A stretch of DNA of 11,574 nt, from contig JAISSM010000055.1 in assembly GCA_031273075.1 (NCBI GenBank), forward strand, positions 1-11,574. The letters are read 5' to 3'. A program made the translations under genes and the position numbers. Shown piece by piece: positions 1-8,257 of this stretch. The notes beneath the pieces were generated by a model that did no database searches, was not told where the DNA came from, and saw only the letters and a program-made list of their open reading frames with translations. Numbering within the stretch: position 1 is the stretch's first letter; the number at the start of each line of letters is the position of its first letter. Source of the DNA: Rickettsiales bacterium (GTDB taxonomy: Bacteria > Pseudomonadota > Alphaproteobacteria > Rs-D84).

Positions 1-3000
1 GTGGGACGTGGACCCCGACGGACGGAACAGAACCTTGCGCGATATAAAGGAACAGGAGATATTTTTCGGCGAAATACCGCTTATGACCGAACGCGGAACT
101 TTTATCGCCAGCGGGGTGGAGCGCGTCGTCATATCGCAAATGCACCGCGCGATGGGCGTTTTGTTCAGCACGACCAAAGAGGCCAAGGTGGCGGGCAACC
201 CGACGACCTATACCGCGCGCATCATTCCGGAAAGGGGATCGTGGATAGACTTTGAGGAATCGCGGGGCGTGATATACGTCCGCATAGACCGCCGCCGCAA
301 AATTCCGGCGACTGTTTTGCTGCGGTCGCTTCCGTGCCGCGAAGACGAAAAGAAGTGGGCGGCCGATCCGCGCCGCGCGGCTGTGGCGGGCATGGGGGAC
401 GAGGAGATTTTGGGCACGTTCTATAAAAAAATCCGGCTTAAAAACGCGGGCAAAAACTGGACCGGAAATTTTACGGATTACGAAGGCCTTGAAAAATACC
501 GCGTGAATTACGACATGTCGGACGCGAAAACCGGGCGTGAGATCGTCAGGAAGGGAGAGCGTCTGAACGCCAAAAAATTGGAGAAAATCGGACGCGCGGA
601 TTTTGCGATCGCGAAAGACGCGCTTATAGGCGAATACGTTTTCGATACGATCAAAGACGCGAACGGCGAAATATTGTTCCGCGCCGGGACCGAGATCACG
701 GAAGAGGTGCTGCATGATTTCGAAAGGCTTAACATCGCGGAACTCTCAATTGCAAGCATAGACAATTCCGCGTTCGGCCCGCACATAAGGAACACTTTGA
801 TCGCGGACAAAACGGCCGACCGCGACGAGGCGCTTGTCGAAATATACAATACTATAAGGCCGGGCGAGCGTCCGACGGTGGAAGCCGCGGCCAATTTGTT
901 CGCTCAGCAGGGATTCGTCGACACGTATTACGACCTGTCGGCCGTGGGACGGTTCAAGCTTAACAAGCGCGTGGGAATAGATTCCGGCAAGCGTCCGGAG
1001 GACGACCGCCTGCTTTCGAAGAGCGATATTCTGTCGATACTTAAAACCCTTGCGAACATTATCGACAAAAAGGATTTCATAGACGATCAGGACTCGCTTT
1101 CCAACCGCCGCATAAGAAGCGTCGGGGAGCTTTTGGAAAACCAGTTCCGCATAGGGCTCGCGCGTATAGAAAGGAACGTCCGCGAACAGCTTTCGTCGCC
1201 GAACATTTCGTCCATGCAGCCCCAGGACGTGATAAATCCGAAACCGCTGATGACCCTTATCGCCGAATTTTTCGGAACGTCCCAGTTGTCGCAGTTCATG
1301 GACCAGTATAATCCGCTTGCGGAGTTGGAGCACAAGCGCCGCGTTTCCGCGACCGGCCCCGGGGGGCTCAACCGCGACCGCGCCGGCATCGACGTGCGCG
1401 ACGTGCACCCGACGCATTACGGCCGGCTTTGTCCGATCAATTCGCCGGAGGGCGCGAACATCGGGCTTATCACGCACATGGCGACCTATGCGCGCATCAA
1501 TCCGTTCGGATTCATCGAAACCCCTTATTATAAGGTAAGCAGGGGGAAGATATCCGGGGACATAGTGTACCTTACCGCGGACGAGGAGCTTGGGTATAAG
1601 ATAGCCCAGGGAAATTCGTCGATCACCGACGGCGGCGCGCTTAAGGACGAATTTGTGATCGCGCGCGAGAACGGCGAATTCGCCATGACTCCGAGGGAGG
1701 AGATTCAGCTTATCGACGTCGCGCCGCGCCAGATCATTTCGGTCGCGACCGGACTTATACCGTTCGTTGAAAACGACGACGGCCAGCGCGCGCTGATGGG
1801 CTCCAACATGCAGCGCCAGGCGGTGCCGCTTATGCGCGTGGACGCGCCGATAGTCGGAACGGGCATAGAGCGCGAAGTGGCGCGCGATTCCCGCACGATG
1901 AAGATCGCGAAGAACGCGGGCGAAGTGGTTTCGGTCGACGCGAACCGCATAGTCATAAAGAGAATGAACAGCAGGAATGTTACTTCCGGCGTGGATATTT
2001 ATAACTTGGAGAAATTCAACCGTTCGAACAACGACACGATCCTGCATCAAAGGCCCTTGGTCAAAATGGGCGACCGGGTCCAGGCCGGCGACGTGATCGC
2101 CGACGGATCGAGCACGAACAACGGCCTCCTTGCCCTGGGCAAGAACGTCTTGGTGGCGTTTGTGCCGTGGCGCGGATACAACTACGAGGATTCGATCGTC
2201 ATAAGCGAAAGGATATCCCAGAACGACGTCTTCACGTCGATAAAGATCGTTGAAAAGGAATTCAAATGCAAGGATACTCAGCTTGGACCGGAAGTGTTCA
2301 CGCGCGACATCCCGAACGTGTCGGAAGAGTCGCTTAAGAACCTGGACGAATCCGGGATCATATACGTGGGCGCGCATATAAAGCAGGGGGACATACTCGT
2401 CGGCCGCGTGACTCCGAAGGCCGAGACGATATTGACGTCGGAAGAGGCGCTGCTGCGCAACATCTTCGGCGAAAAGGCGCTGTCGGTGAAGGACACGTCG
2501 CTTCGGGTCGGGCCGAACGAGGAGGGCGTCGTGATCGGCGTAAATGTCCTTACGCGCCACGGCGTGAAGAAGGACGAGCGCACGATGATGATCGAAATGC
2601 AGAAGATAGAGCGTGTCGGGCGCGACCTCGACGTCGAAAAGGAGATTATGGAGCAGGGCTTTGCCGAACAGGTGTTCCAGATCGCGGACGGAACGGTCAT
2701 CGACGACGGCGCGGGATCCGCGAAACGGTATATAGGGAAGAAATTGACGCGCGAGATCATGGAGGACATACGCCCCGGCGACGTGAAGAAAATGTCGTTC
2801 AAGAGCAGATCCGTCACGGAAACGATCGACGCGCTTAAGAAAGAGCATGTGGCCGTTTTGAAACAGATGGACGAGAAGGCGGCGGTCAAAATCGAAAAGA
2901 TACGCGAAACCAATTCGCTTGCGGCCGGAACGCTTAAGGAAGTCAAAATATACATCGCGCACAAGACGAAGCTTCAGCCCGGCGACAAAATGGCGGGCCG

Positions 3001-3823
3001 CCACGGCAACAAGGGCATAGTGTCGAAGGTCGTTCCGATAGAGGACATGCCTTATATGGAGGACGGAACGCCGGTCGATATAGTGCTTAATCCGTTGGGC
3101 GTGCCGTCGCGCATGAACATAGGGCAGTTGCTGGAAACGCATCTCGGAATGGCCGGGTGGGAGCTTGGCCGCCAGATAGGGGATATCTTGGAGGACATAA
3201 AGGCGAAACGCGCGTCAACGGACGATTTGCGCCGCGGCATCGGAAGGATATACGGGCGCGAAGTCGACGCGGCTTTGTCCAAAATGACGGACACGGAGAT
3301 CCGCGCCCAGGCGTCGCTGTTGTCCGCGGGCGTCTCGTTCGCGACCCCGTCGTTCGACGGCGCGGATTCCGACGACATTAAAAAGTATCTCAAAATGGCG
3401 GAACTTCCCGAATCGGGCCAGTTCACTTTGTACGACGGAATGACGGGCGAAAAATTCCTAAGGCCGGTGACGGTGGGGATAATGTACATGATGAAGCTCC
3501 ATCACTTGGTGGACGAGAAAATCCACGCGCGTTCGGTCGGACCGTACTCGCTGGTCACTCAGCAGCCGCTGTCGGGCAAATCGCATTTCGGCGGGCAAAG
3601 ATTGGGCGAGATGGAGGTCTGGGCGCTGGAGGCGCACGGCGCGGCGCATCTGTTGCGCGAGATGCTGACCGTCAAATCTGACGACATAGCGGGCCGCAAT
3701 AAGATGTATGAATCGATCATAGCGGGATCGAACGACATACAAACCGGAACTCCTGAGGCGTACAACGTTTTCGTGCGCGAACTTAGGGGGCTCGGATTGA
3801 ACCTTACCCCCAAGGCGGAATAA
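1..3823 (+). CDS. rpoB: RNA polymerase beta subunit, 5' end missing
   Basis: Beta subunit of the bacterial RNA polymerase core, which with beta' forms the catalytic cleft for DNA-dependent RNA synthesis. The reading frame is open from base 2, so this is a gene cut by the window edge; 1273 residues are visible. ERVVISQ aligns with E. coli R143, so about 100 N-terminal residues are missing and the full length would be near 1375, usual for alphaproteobacteria. Recognisable in order: RDIKEQE and PLMTERGTF (N-terminal lobe), RIDRRRKIPAT, the rifampicin region SQLSQFMDQ...HKRR (bases 1274-1357), VHPTHYGRLCPI, the catalytic-centre segment NYEDSIVISER, and QPGDKMAGRHGNKG with the conserved active-site lysines. 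The C-terminal clamp part contains FGGQRLGEMEVWALEA and LTVKSDD. It stops with TAA, 12 bases before rpoC. Oddities are a 19-residue insertion at 332-388 and unusual rifampicin-pocket residues. Identity is certain. Confidence 0.99.
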   Translation, partial: WDVDPDGRNRTLRDIKEQEIFFGEIPLMTERGTFIASGVERVVISQMHRAMGVLFSTTKEAKVAGNPTTYTARIIPERGSWIDFEESRGVIYVRIDRRRKIPATVLLRSLPCREDEKKWAADPRRAAVAGMGDEEILGTFYKKIRLKNAGKNWTGNFTDYEGLEKYRVNYDMSDAKTGREIVRKGERLNAKKLEKIGRADFAIAKDALIGEYVFDTIKDANGEILFRAGTEITEEVLHDFERLNIAELSIASIDNSAFGPHIRNTLIADKTADRDEALVEIYNTIRPGERPTVEAAANLFAQQGFVDTYYDLSAVGRFKLNKRVGIDSGKRPEDDRLLSKSDILSILKTLANIIDKKDFIDDQDSLSNRRIRSVGELLENQFRIGLARIERNVREQLSSPNISSMQPQDVINPKPLMTLIAEFFGTSQLSQFMDQYNPLAELEHKRRVSATGPGGLNRDRAGIDVRDVHPTHYGRLCPINSPEGANIGLITHMATYARINPFGFIETPYYKVSRGKISGDIVYLTADEELGYKIAQGNSSITDGGALKDEFVIARENGEFAMTPREEIQLIDVAPRQIISVATGLIPFVENDDGQRALMGSNMQRQAVPLMRVDAPIVGTGIEREVARDSRTMKIAKNAGEVVSVDANRIVIKRMNSRNVTSGVDIYNLEKFNRSNNDTILHQRPLVKMGDRVQAGDVIADGSSTNNGLLALGKNVLVAFVPWRGYNYEDSIVISERISQNDVFTSIKIVEKEFKCKDTQLGPEVFTRDIPNVSEESLKNLDESGIIYVGAHIKQGDILVGRVTPKAETILTSEEALLRNIFGEKALSVKDTSLRVGPNEEGVVIGVNVLTRHGVKKDERTMMIEMQKIERVGRDLDVEKEIMEQGFAEQVFQIADGTVIDDGAGSAKRYIGKKLTREIMEDIRPGDVKKMSFKSRSVTETIDALKKEHVAVLKQMDEKAAVKIEKIRETNSLAAGTLKEVKIYIAHKTKLQPGDKMAGRHGNKGIVSKVVPIEDMPYMEDGTPVDIVLNPLGVPSRMNIGQLLETHLGMAGWELGRQIGDILEDIKAKRASTDDLRRGIGRIYGREVDAALSKMTDTEIRAQASLLSAGVSFATPSFDGADSDDIKKYLKMAELPESGQFTLYDGMTGEKFLRPVTVGIMYMMKLHHLVDEKIHARSVGPYSLVTQQPLSGKSHFGGQRLGEMEVWALEAHGAAHLLREMLTVKSDDIAGRNKMYESIIAGSNDIQTGTPEAYNVFVRELRGLGLNLTPKAE

Positions 3824-3835
3824 AAAGGAAAAAGA

Positions 3836-6800
3836 ATGGCGACTGACATCTTAAAAAAAGTATTCGGGCAGATAGAAACGAAGGAACAGTTCGACTCCGT
3901 TCGCATTTCGATCGCGAGCCCGGAAGAGATTTTGACCTGGTCTAAGGGCGAGGTGAAAAAGCCCGAGACGATCAATTACCATTCCATGCGTCCGGAACCG
4001 GAGGGCCTGTTCTGTCAAAAGATATTCGGACCGGTGAAGGATTACGAATGCGCGTGCGGAAAATACAAGCGCATAAAATTCCGCGGCCTCGTGTGCGAAA
4101 GGTGCGGCGTGGAGGTCACGGACTCGAAGGTCAGGAGAGAGCGGATGGGCCACATCAAGCTTGCGATACCGGTGTCGCACACGTGGTTTTTGCGCGAGGG
4201 TAAAATCGCGACTTTACTGGATAATCTTCCCCAGAAGAAATTGGAATCGATCATATATTACGACGCGTATATCGTGACGGAGCCGGGGCTTACGTCGCTT
4301 AAAATGTACGACGTCATCTCGGAAGAACAGTACCAGGACGCGCTTGTGGAATTCGGAGAGGACAATTTCCGCGTCGGCATAGGGGCGGAGGGCGTCCGCA
4401 AGGTGATCGCCGCCATGGACATGGGGGATGAGCGCAAACGGCTTAGGGCGGAGTTGTCCGAAACGAAATCGGACGCGAAGCGCCGGCTGATAGCGAAGCA
4501 TCTTAAGCTTGTGGAATCGTTTTTGGATTCCAATTCGCGCCCGGAATGGATGCTGCCGGAGGTGCTGCCGGTCATACCGCCGGACATGCGCCCGCTGGTG
4601 ACCTTGGAGGCCGGACACGTCGCGGCTTCGGATTTGAACGATTTGTACCGCCGCGTGATTATAAGGAACAATCGGCTTAAAAAACTTCAGGACCTGCACG
4701 CGCCGGAAATTATCATAAGAAACGAGAAGAGAATGTTGCAAGAGGCGGTCGACGCGCTGTTTGACAACGGACACAAGGCGCGCCCGCTGGTCTCGCAGAA
4801 CAGACGGCCGCTGAAATCCTTGTCGGATTCGCTTCGCGGGAAATCGGGGCGCTTCCGCATGAACATGCTGGGGAAGAGGGTCGACTATTCCGGCCGCTCG
4901 GTCATAGTGTCCGGCCCGACGTTGAAGTTGCACGAGGTGGGCCTGCCGAAAACCATGGCGCTGGAATTGTTCAAACCGTTCGTGTTCGCGCGCCTTATCG
5001 CGGGCGACTTTGCGAATACTTTGAAGGCCGCGCGCAAAATGGTCGAAAACGAAGAGGCCATAGTGTGGGACATTTTGGAAAAAGTGGTGTACCAGCACCC
5101 GGTCCTTCTCAACCGCGCGCCGACTTTGCACCGCCTTTCGATATTGGCGTTCGAACCGGTTCTCATAGAGGGCAAGGCGATACGCCTTCATCCGTTGGTC
5201 TGCAAGGGATTCAATGCGGACTTCGACGGCGACCAGATGTCGGTCTATGTCCCGATTTCATTGGAGGCTCAGCTTGAGGCGCGCACGCTTATGCTTGCGA
5301 CGAACAACGTCCTTTCGCCCGCGTCGGGCCAGCCCATGGTGGTCCCGAGCCAGGACATGATACTCGGGTGTTATTATATATCCTTGATGGATGGGGAGCA
5401 CACGGACAAATCGCCGGCCTTCGCCGACATAGACGAAGTGATGCTGGCGCTGCACAATAAGACGATAACATTGCACACGCCGATCGTCGCGCGCTTTTTC
5501 GGAGAAAAGGTCAAAACGACGGCGGGCCGCATGATGCTTGGCGATTTGCTTCCGAACAAGCCGGGCGTGAATTTCGAATGGGTGAACCACCCGATGAACA
5601 AATCGGCGATAGAGAAACTTCTGATTTTGGTGTACGAGACGTGCGGGGACAAGGACATGCTTATGCTCGCGGACCAGTTGAAGAACACGGGGTTTGAGCA
5701 GGGGGCGAAATCCGGCATCTCGATCGGCCACGACGACATAGTCGTTCCGGCCGAAAAAGAGGCGCTTATCGCGAAGTCCGAGAAGGACGCCGCGGAGATA
5801 GAGCGCCAGTATCAGAACGGACTTTTGTCGCATGGAGAGCGTCATAATAAATTGATCGACCTTTGGCAGAGAACGACGAAGCACATCGGCGACATATCGT
5901 TCGCGAATCTAAGGAAGGCGTCGGGCGCGAATTGGAACAGCATCGTGATGATGGCGGACTCCGGCGCGCGCGGATCGAAATCCCAGATACAACAGGTTGC
6001 GGGCATGCGCGGCCTTACGCAAAAGCCGGACGGCTCCATTATAGAGGTTCCGATCATATCCAACTTCAAGGAAGGCCTTACGATGGCGGAGTATTTCAAT
6101 TCCACGCACGGAACGCGGAAGGGAATGTCGGACACCGCGCTTAAAACTGCGGAGGCCGGATACCTTACGCGCCGCCTTGTGGAGCTGGCGCAGAATACGA
6201 CGATCACAGAGCACGATTGCGGAACGGCGGAATGCGTGACCGCGACCCCGGTCTACAGCGGAAGCAACCTGTCGGTGTCGCTGGGCAACGTGGTGCTCGG
6301 CCGGACGGCGGCGAAGGATATAAGGCATCCGTTTACGGACAAGGTTATAGTTTCGAAGGGAGAGCTTATCTCGAAACAGGCGGCGAAGGATATCGACGAA
6401 TCCGGAATTGCGGCGGTCGATATAAGATCGGTGCTTACGTGCAAATCGGACGGGCTGTGCGCGAAGTGCTACGGCATGGATTTGTCGCGCGGAACTCTTG
6501 CGCATGTGGGCGAGGCGGTCGGCGTCATCGCCGGGCAAAGCGTCGGGGAACCCGGGACTCAGCTGACGCTCAGAACGTTCCATATGGGCGGGATCGCGGA
6601 CGCGGGAACGGACAGGCATTTTATAGAAACGCCGGTCGACGGAACGGTTCATTTCGACGCGAAAATCATAGAGAACGGCCTCGGGCGCCAAGTCGTGCTG
6701 TCGCGCGGCGCGCACATAAAGATATCGGACAAATCGGGGGCGGAGGTCTTTTCGACGAAACTTCCGTACGCGTCGATGCTTGTCGTGTCGGACGGGAACA

Positions 6801-7951
6801 AAGTGAAGCGCGGGGACAAATTGGTCGAATGGGATCCGTACGCGAACGTCGTCATCGCGGAAAAGGACGGAACCGTGGCGTTCGACGGCCTGATCGAGAA
6901 CTTGTCTTATTCGGAGGACCAGGACCCGCTTACCGGAATAACCACGCGGAAGATAATAAATTGGAAGCAGAACACGAAGAAATCCCTGAACCCGAAAATC
7001 GTGCTTAAGGACGACGCGGGGAATCCGATTTCGCTGGGCAATAAGAAGGTGGCGGAATATATGCTTCCGATATATACGATATTGACGGTTGGGAACGGAT
7101 CGAAAGTCCGCGCGGGCGACATCATCGCGCGCATCCCGGTGGAAACGCAGAAGACGCGCGACATTACGGGCGGCCTGCCTCAGGTGGAGAACCTGCTTGA
7201 AGTCAGAACGCCGAAGAACCCGGCGATATTGGCGGAAACCGCGGGCGAGGTGGAGTTTGAGGACAACAGCAAGCAGAAGATCACTCTTCGCATCGTTCCG
7301 TCCGACGGAACCGCGCCGGTCGAGTATTTGATACCGAAGGGAACGAACATACTTGTGCGCGGGGGCGACGTCGTGAAGAAGGGCGACTATCTTGTGGATG
7401 GAGAGCCCGTGCTTCAGGACATACTGCGCATAATGGGCGAAAAGGCCCTGGCCGAAATTTTGGTGGAAAAGGTCCAGACGGTGTATCGTCTTCAAGGCGT
7501 GACCATAAACAACAAGCATATAGAGATACTTATCCGCGAAATGTTGAGACGGGTGGAAATCATAGATTCCGGCGACACGAAGTTCCTGACGGGCCAGGTC
7601 ATAGACCGCGTGGACTTTGAAGAGGAGAACGCGCGCGTTGCATTGTCCGGCGGGCGTCCGGCGGACGCGGGCCAGGTCCTGGTCGGCCTTACTCGCGCAA
7701 GCCTTACCTCAAGGTCGTTTTTGTCGAACGCGTCGTTCCAACAGACGACGAAGGTTCTTGTGGACGCGGCGATCGCGGGATCGACGGACAGATTGTCCGG
7801 CATAAACGAAAACCTTATAGTGGGGCGGCTTATACCGGTCGGAACGGGCGCGTACGTGCGCCGCGTGCGCGAAATCGCGAAGGAAGAGGAAAGACAGGAG
7901 CGCATCGCCGCCGAAAACGCGGAGGGCGAACAACAAACGTTGGATATATGA
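3836..7951 (+). CDS. rpoC: RNA polymerase beta' subunit
   Basis: Largest subunit of RNA polymerase, carrying the catalytic magnesium. Complete, 1371 residues. The start ATG sits 6 bases after AAGGA (3825-3829), just behind the rpoB stop, so the two are co-transcribed. Visible in order: N-terminal zinc ribbon with C72, C74, C87 and C90; the clamp and lid region with GKRVDYSGRSVIV; NRAPTLHRLSI; and the catalytic NADFDGDQM, in which D462, D464 and D466 should bind magnesium. The second zinc site is C795, C869, C875 and C878. The trigger loop GEPGTQLTLRTFHMGG contains R913 and H916. After it comes a long insertion of sandwich-barrel repeats (roughly 917-1110), as in other proteobacteria, ending at TRDITGGLPQVENLLEVR. 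The C-terminus carries NNKHIEILIREMLRRV and RSFLSNASFQQTTKVL. The spacing between C869 and C875 is one residue shorter than I expect. The stop TGA overlaps the next gene. Confidence 0.99.
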   Translation: MATDILKKVFGQIETKEQFDSVRISIASPEEILTWSKGEVKKPETINYHSMRPEPEGLFCQKIFGPVKDYECACGKYKRIKFRGLVCERCGVEVTDSKVRRERMGHIKLAIPVSHTWFLREGKIATLLDNLPQKKLESIIYYDAYIVTEPGLTSLKMYDVISEEQYQDALVEFGEDNFRVGIGAEGVRKVIAAMDMGDERKRLRAELSETKSDAKRRLIAKHLKLVESFLDSNSRPEWMLPEVLPVIPPDMRPLVTLEAGHVAASDLNDLYRRVIIRNNRLKKLQDLHAPEIIIRNEKRMLQEAVDALFDNGHKARPLVSQNRRPLKSLSDSLRGKSGRFRMNMLGKRVDYSGRSVIVSGPTLKLHEVGLPKTMALELFKPFVFARLIAGDFANTLKAARKMVENEEAIVWDILEKVVYQHPVLLNRAPTLHRLSILAFEPVLIEGKAIRLHPLVCKGFNADFDGDQMSVYVPISLEAQLEARTLMLATNNVLSPASGQPMVVPSQDMILGCYYISLMDGEHTDKSPAFADIDEVMLALHNKTITLHTPIVARFFGEKVKTTAGRMMLGDLLPNKPGVNFEWVNHPMNKSAIEKLLILVYETCGDKDMLMLADQLKNTGFEQGAKSGISIGHDDIVVPAEKEALIAKSEKDAAEIERQYQNGLLSHGERHNKLIDLWQRTTKHIGDISFANLRKASGANWNSIVMMADSGARGSKSQIQQVAGMRGLTQKPDGSIIEVPIISNFKEGLTMAEYFNSTHGTRKGMSDTALKTAEAGYLTRRLVELAQNTTITEHDCGTAECVTATPVYSGSNLSVSLGNVVLGRTAAKDIRHPFTDKVIVSKGELISKQAAKDIDESGIAAVDIRSVLTCKSDGLCAKCYGMDLSRGTLAHVGEAVGVIAGQSVGEPGTQLTLRTFHMGGIADAGTDRHFIETPVDGTVHFDAKIIENGLGRQVVLSRGAHIKISDKSGAEVFSTKLPYASMLVVSDGNKVKRGDKLVEWDPYANVVIAEKDGTVAFDGLIENLSYSEDQDPLTGITTRKIINWKQNTKKSLNPKIVLKDDAGNPISLGNKKVAEYMLPIYTILTVGNGSKVRAGDIIARIPVETQKTRDITGGLPQVENLLEVRTPKNPAILAETAGEVEFEDNSKQKITLRIVPSDGTAPVEYLIPKGTNILVRGGDVVKKGDYLVDGEPVLQDILRIMGEKALAEILVEKVQTVYRLQGVTINNKHIEILIREMLRRVEIIDSGDTKFLTGQVIDRVDFEEENARVALSGGRPADAGQVLVGLTRASLTSRSFLSNASFQQTTKVLVDAAIAGSTDRLSGINENLIVGRLIPVGTGAYVRRVREIAKEEERQERIAAENAEGEQQTLDI

Positions 7952-8064
7952 TGCTTCGGATGTGCGCGGTTATTTTGACGGTTCTGTTGATGTCGGCGTG
8001 CGGCGTGAAAAACGCGCCTGAGCATCCGTCCGAGAACTATCCGCGGACGTACCCGGTGAAATAA
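7948..8064 (+). CDS. Small lipoprotein, LptM-like, 38 residues
   Basis: A very short gene whose ATG overlaps the rpoC stop (ATGA), implying translational coupling; a second ATG follows at once at 7951 and could be the true start. The product begins MMLRMCAVILTVLLMSAC: a positive charge, a hydrophobic run and a lipobox LMSAC, so cleavage would leave a lipid-modified C18 and a mature peptide of only 21 residues, CGVKNAPEHPSENYPRTYPVK. Seen directly: signal peptide type II, the Cys-Gly-x-Lys start and the proline-rich tail with YPRTYP. From family knowledge, this resembles LptM (YifL)-type lipopeptides (CGxKGPL...), which in E. coli assist assembly of the LPS translocon LptDE, and the short alphaproteobacterial lipopeptides of the same style. 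The GP of the usual motif is replaced by NA, so family membership is inference. No good Shine-Dalgarno sequence is near. It ends 12 bases before rpmG. Confidence 0.75.
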   Translation: MMLRMCAVILTVLLMSACGVKNAPEHPSENYPRTYPVK

Positions 8065-8076
8065 AAAGGAATCGAC

Positions 8077-8256
8077 ATGGCGAACAAGAAAAGCGCGAAG
8101 GTGATAATAAAAATGCATAATCCGGAAACGGGGTTCTTTTACTGCAAGGCGAAGAATTCGAAGTCCGAGAACACGGCCGGAAAGATGAAGATGCGCAAAT
8201 ACGATCCGCGCGTGCGCAAACATGTGGAGTTTGTCGAAACGAAAATGCCGAAATGA
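8077..8256 (+). CDS. rpmG: 50S ribosomal protein L33
   Basis: Small basic protein of the large ribosomal subunit, located near the E site. 59 residues beginning MANKKSAKVIIKMHNPETGF. The family signature is clear: TGFFY near residue 20 and the C-terminal RKYDPRVRKHVEFVETK. It has a single cysteine (in FFYCKAKN), so it is the zinc-free form without CxxC pairs. The ATG follows AAAAGGA (8064-8070) with 6 bases between, a normal ribosome binding site. It is placed behind rpoC and the lipoprotein gene and one base before argS. In many bacteria rpmG lies near secE-nusG or with rpmB, so this position is less usual, although close to the RNA polymerase genes. Length is slightly above the approximately 55 residues I expect for alphaproteobacterial L33. 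Confidence 0.97.
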   Translation: MANKKSAKVIIKMHNPETGFFYCKAKNSKSENTAGKMKMRKYDPRVRKHVEFVETKMPK

Positions 8257-8257
8257 C

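Noticed and set aside
746..3142. 798-codon open frame on the minus strand inside rpoB
   Set aside because: It is in exact codon register with rpoB and exists because rpoB avoids TTA, CTA and TCA codons. Its translation is rich in His, Arg, Tyr and Val with no recognisable domain.
6217..7008. 263-codon open frame on the plus strand inside rpoC
   Set aside because: Frame-shifted shadow with a Gly/Arg-rich translation; the rpoC frame here encodes the conserved zinc site and trigger loop.
5909..7519. 536-codon open frame on the minus strand inside rpoC
   Set aside because: Same cause: codon-register shadow of rpoC, with low-complexity Arg/His-rich translation and no family resemblance.
8222..8257. 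Upstream ATG extension of argS by 12 codons
   Set aside because: It would lie within the C-terminal codons of rpmG, and the family N-terminus begins with MTLFDAV-like sequence, matching ATG 8258.
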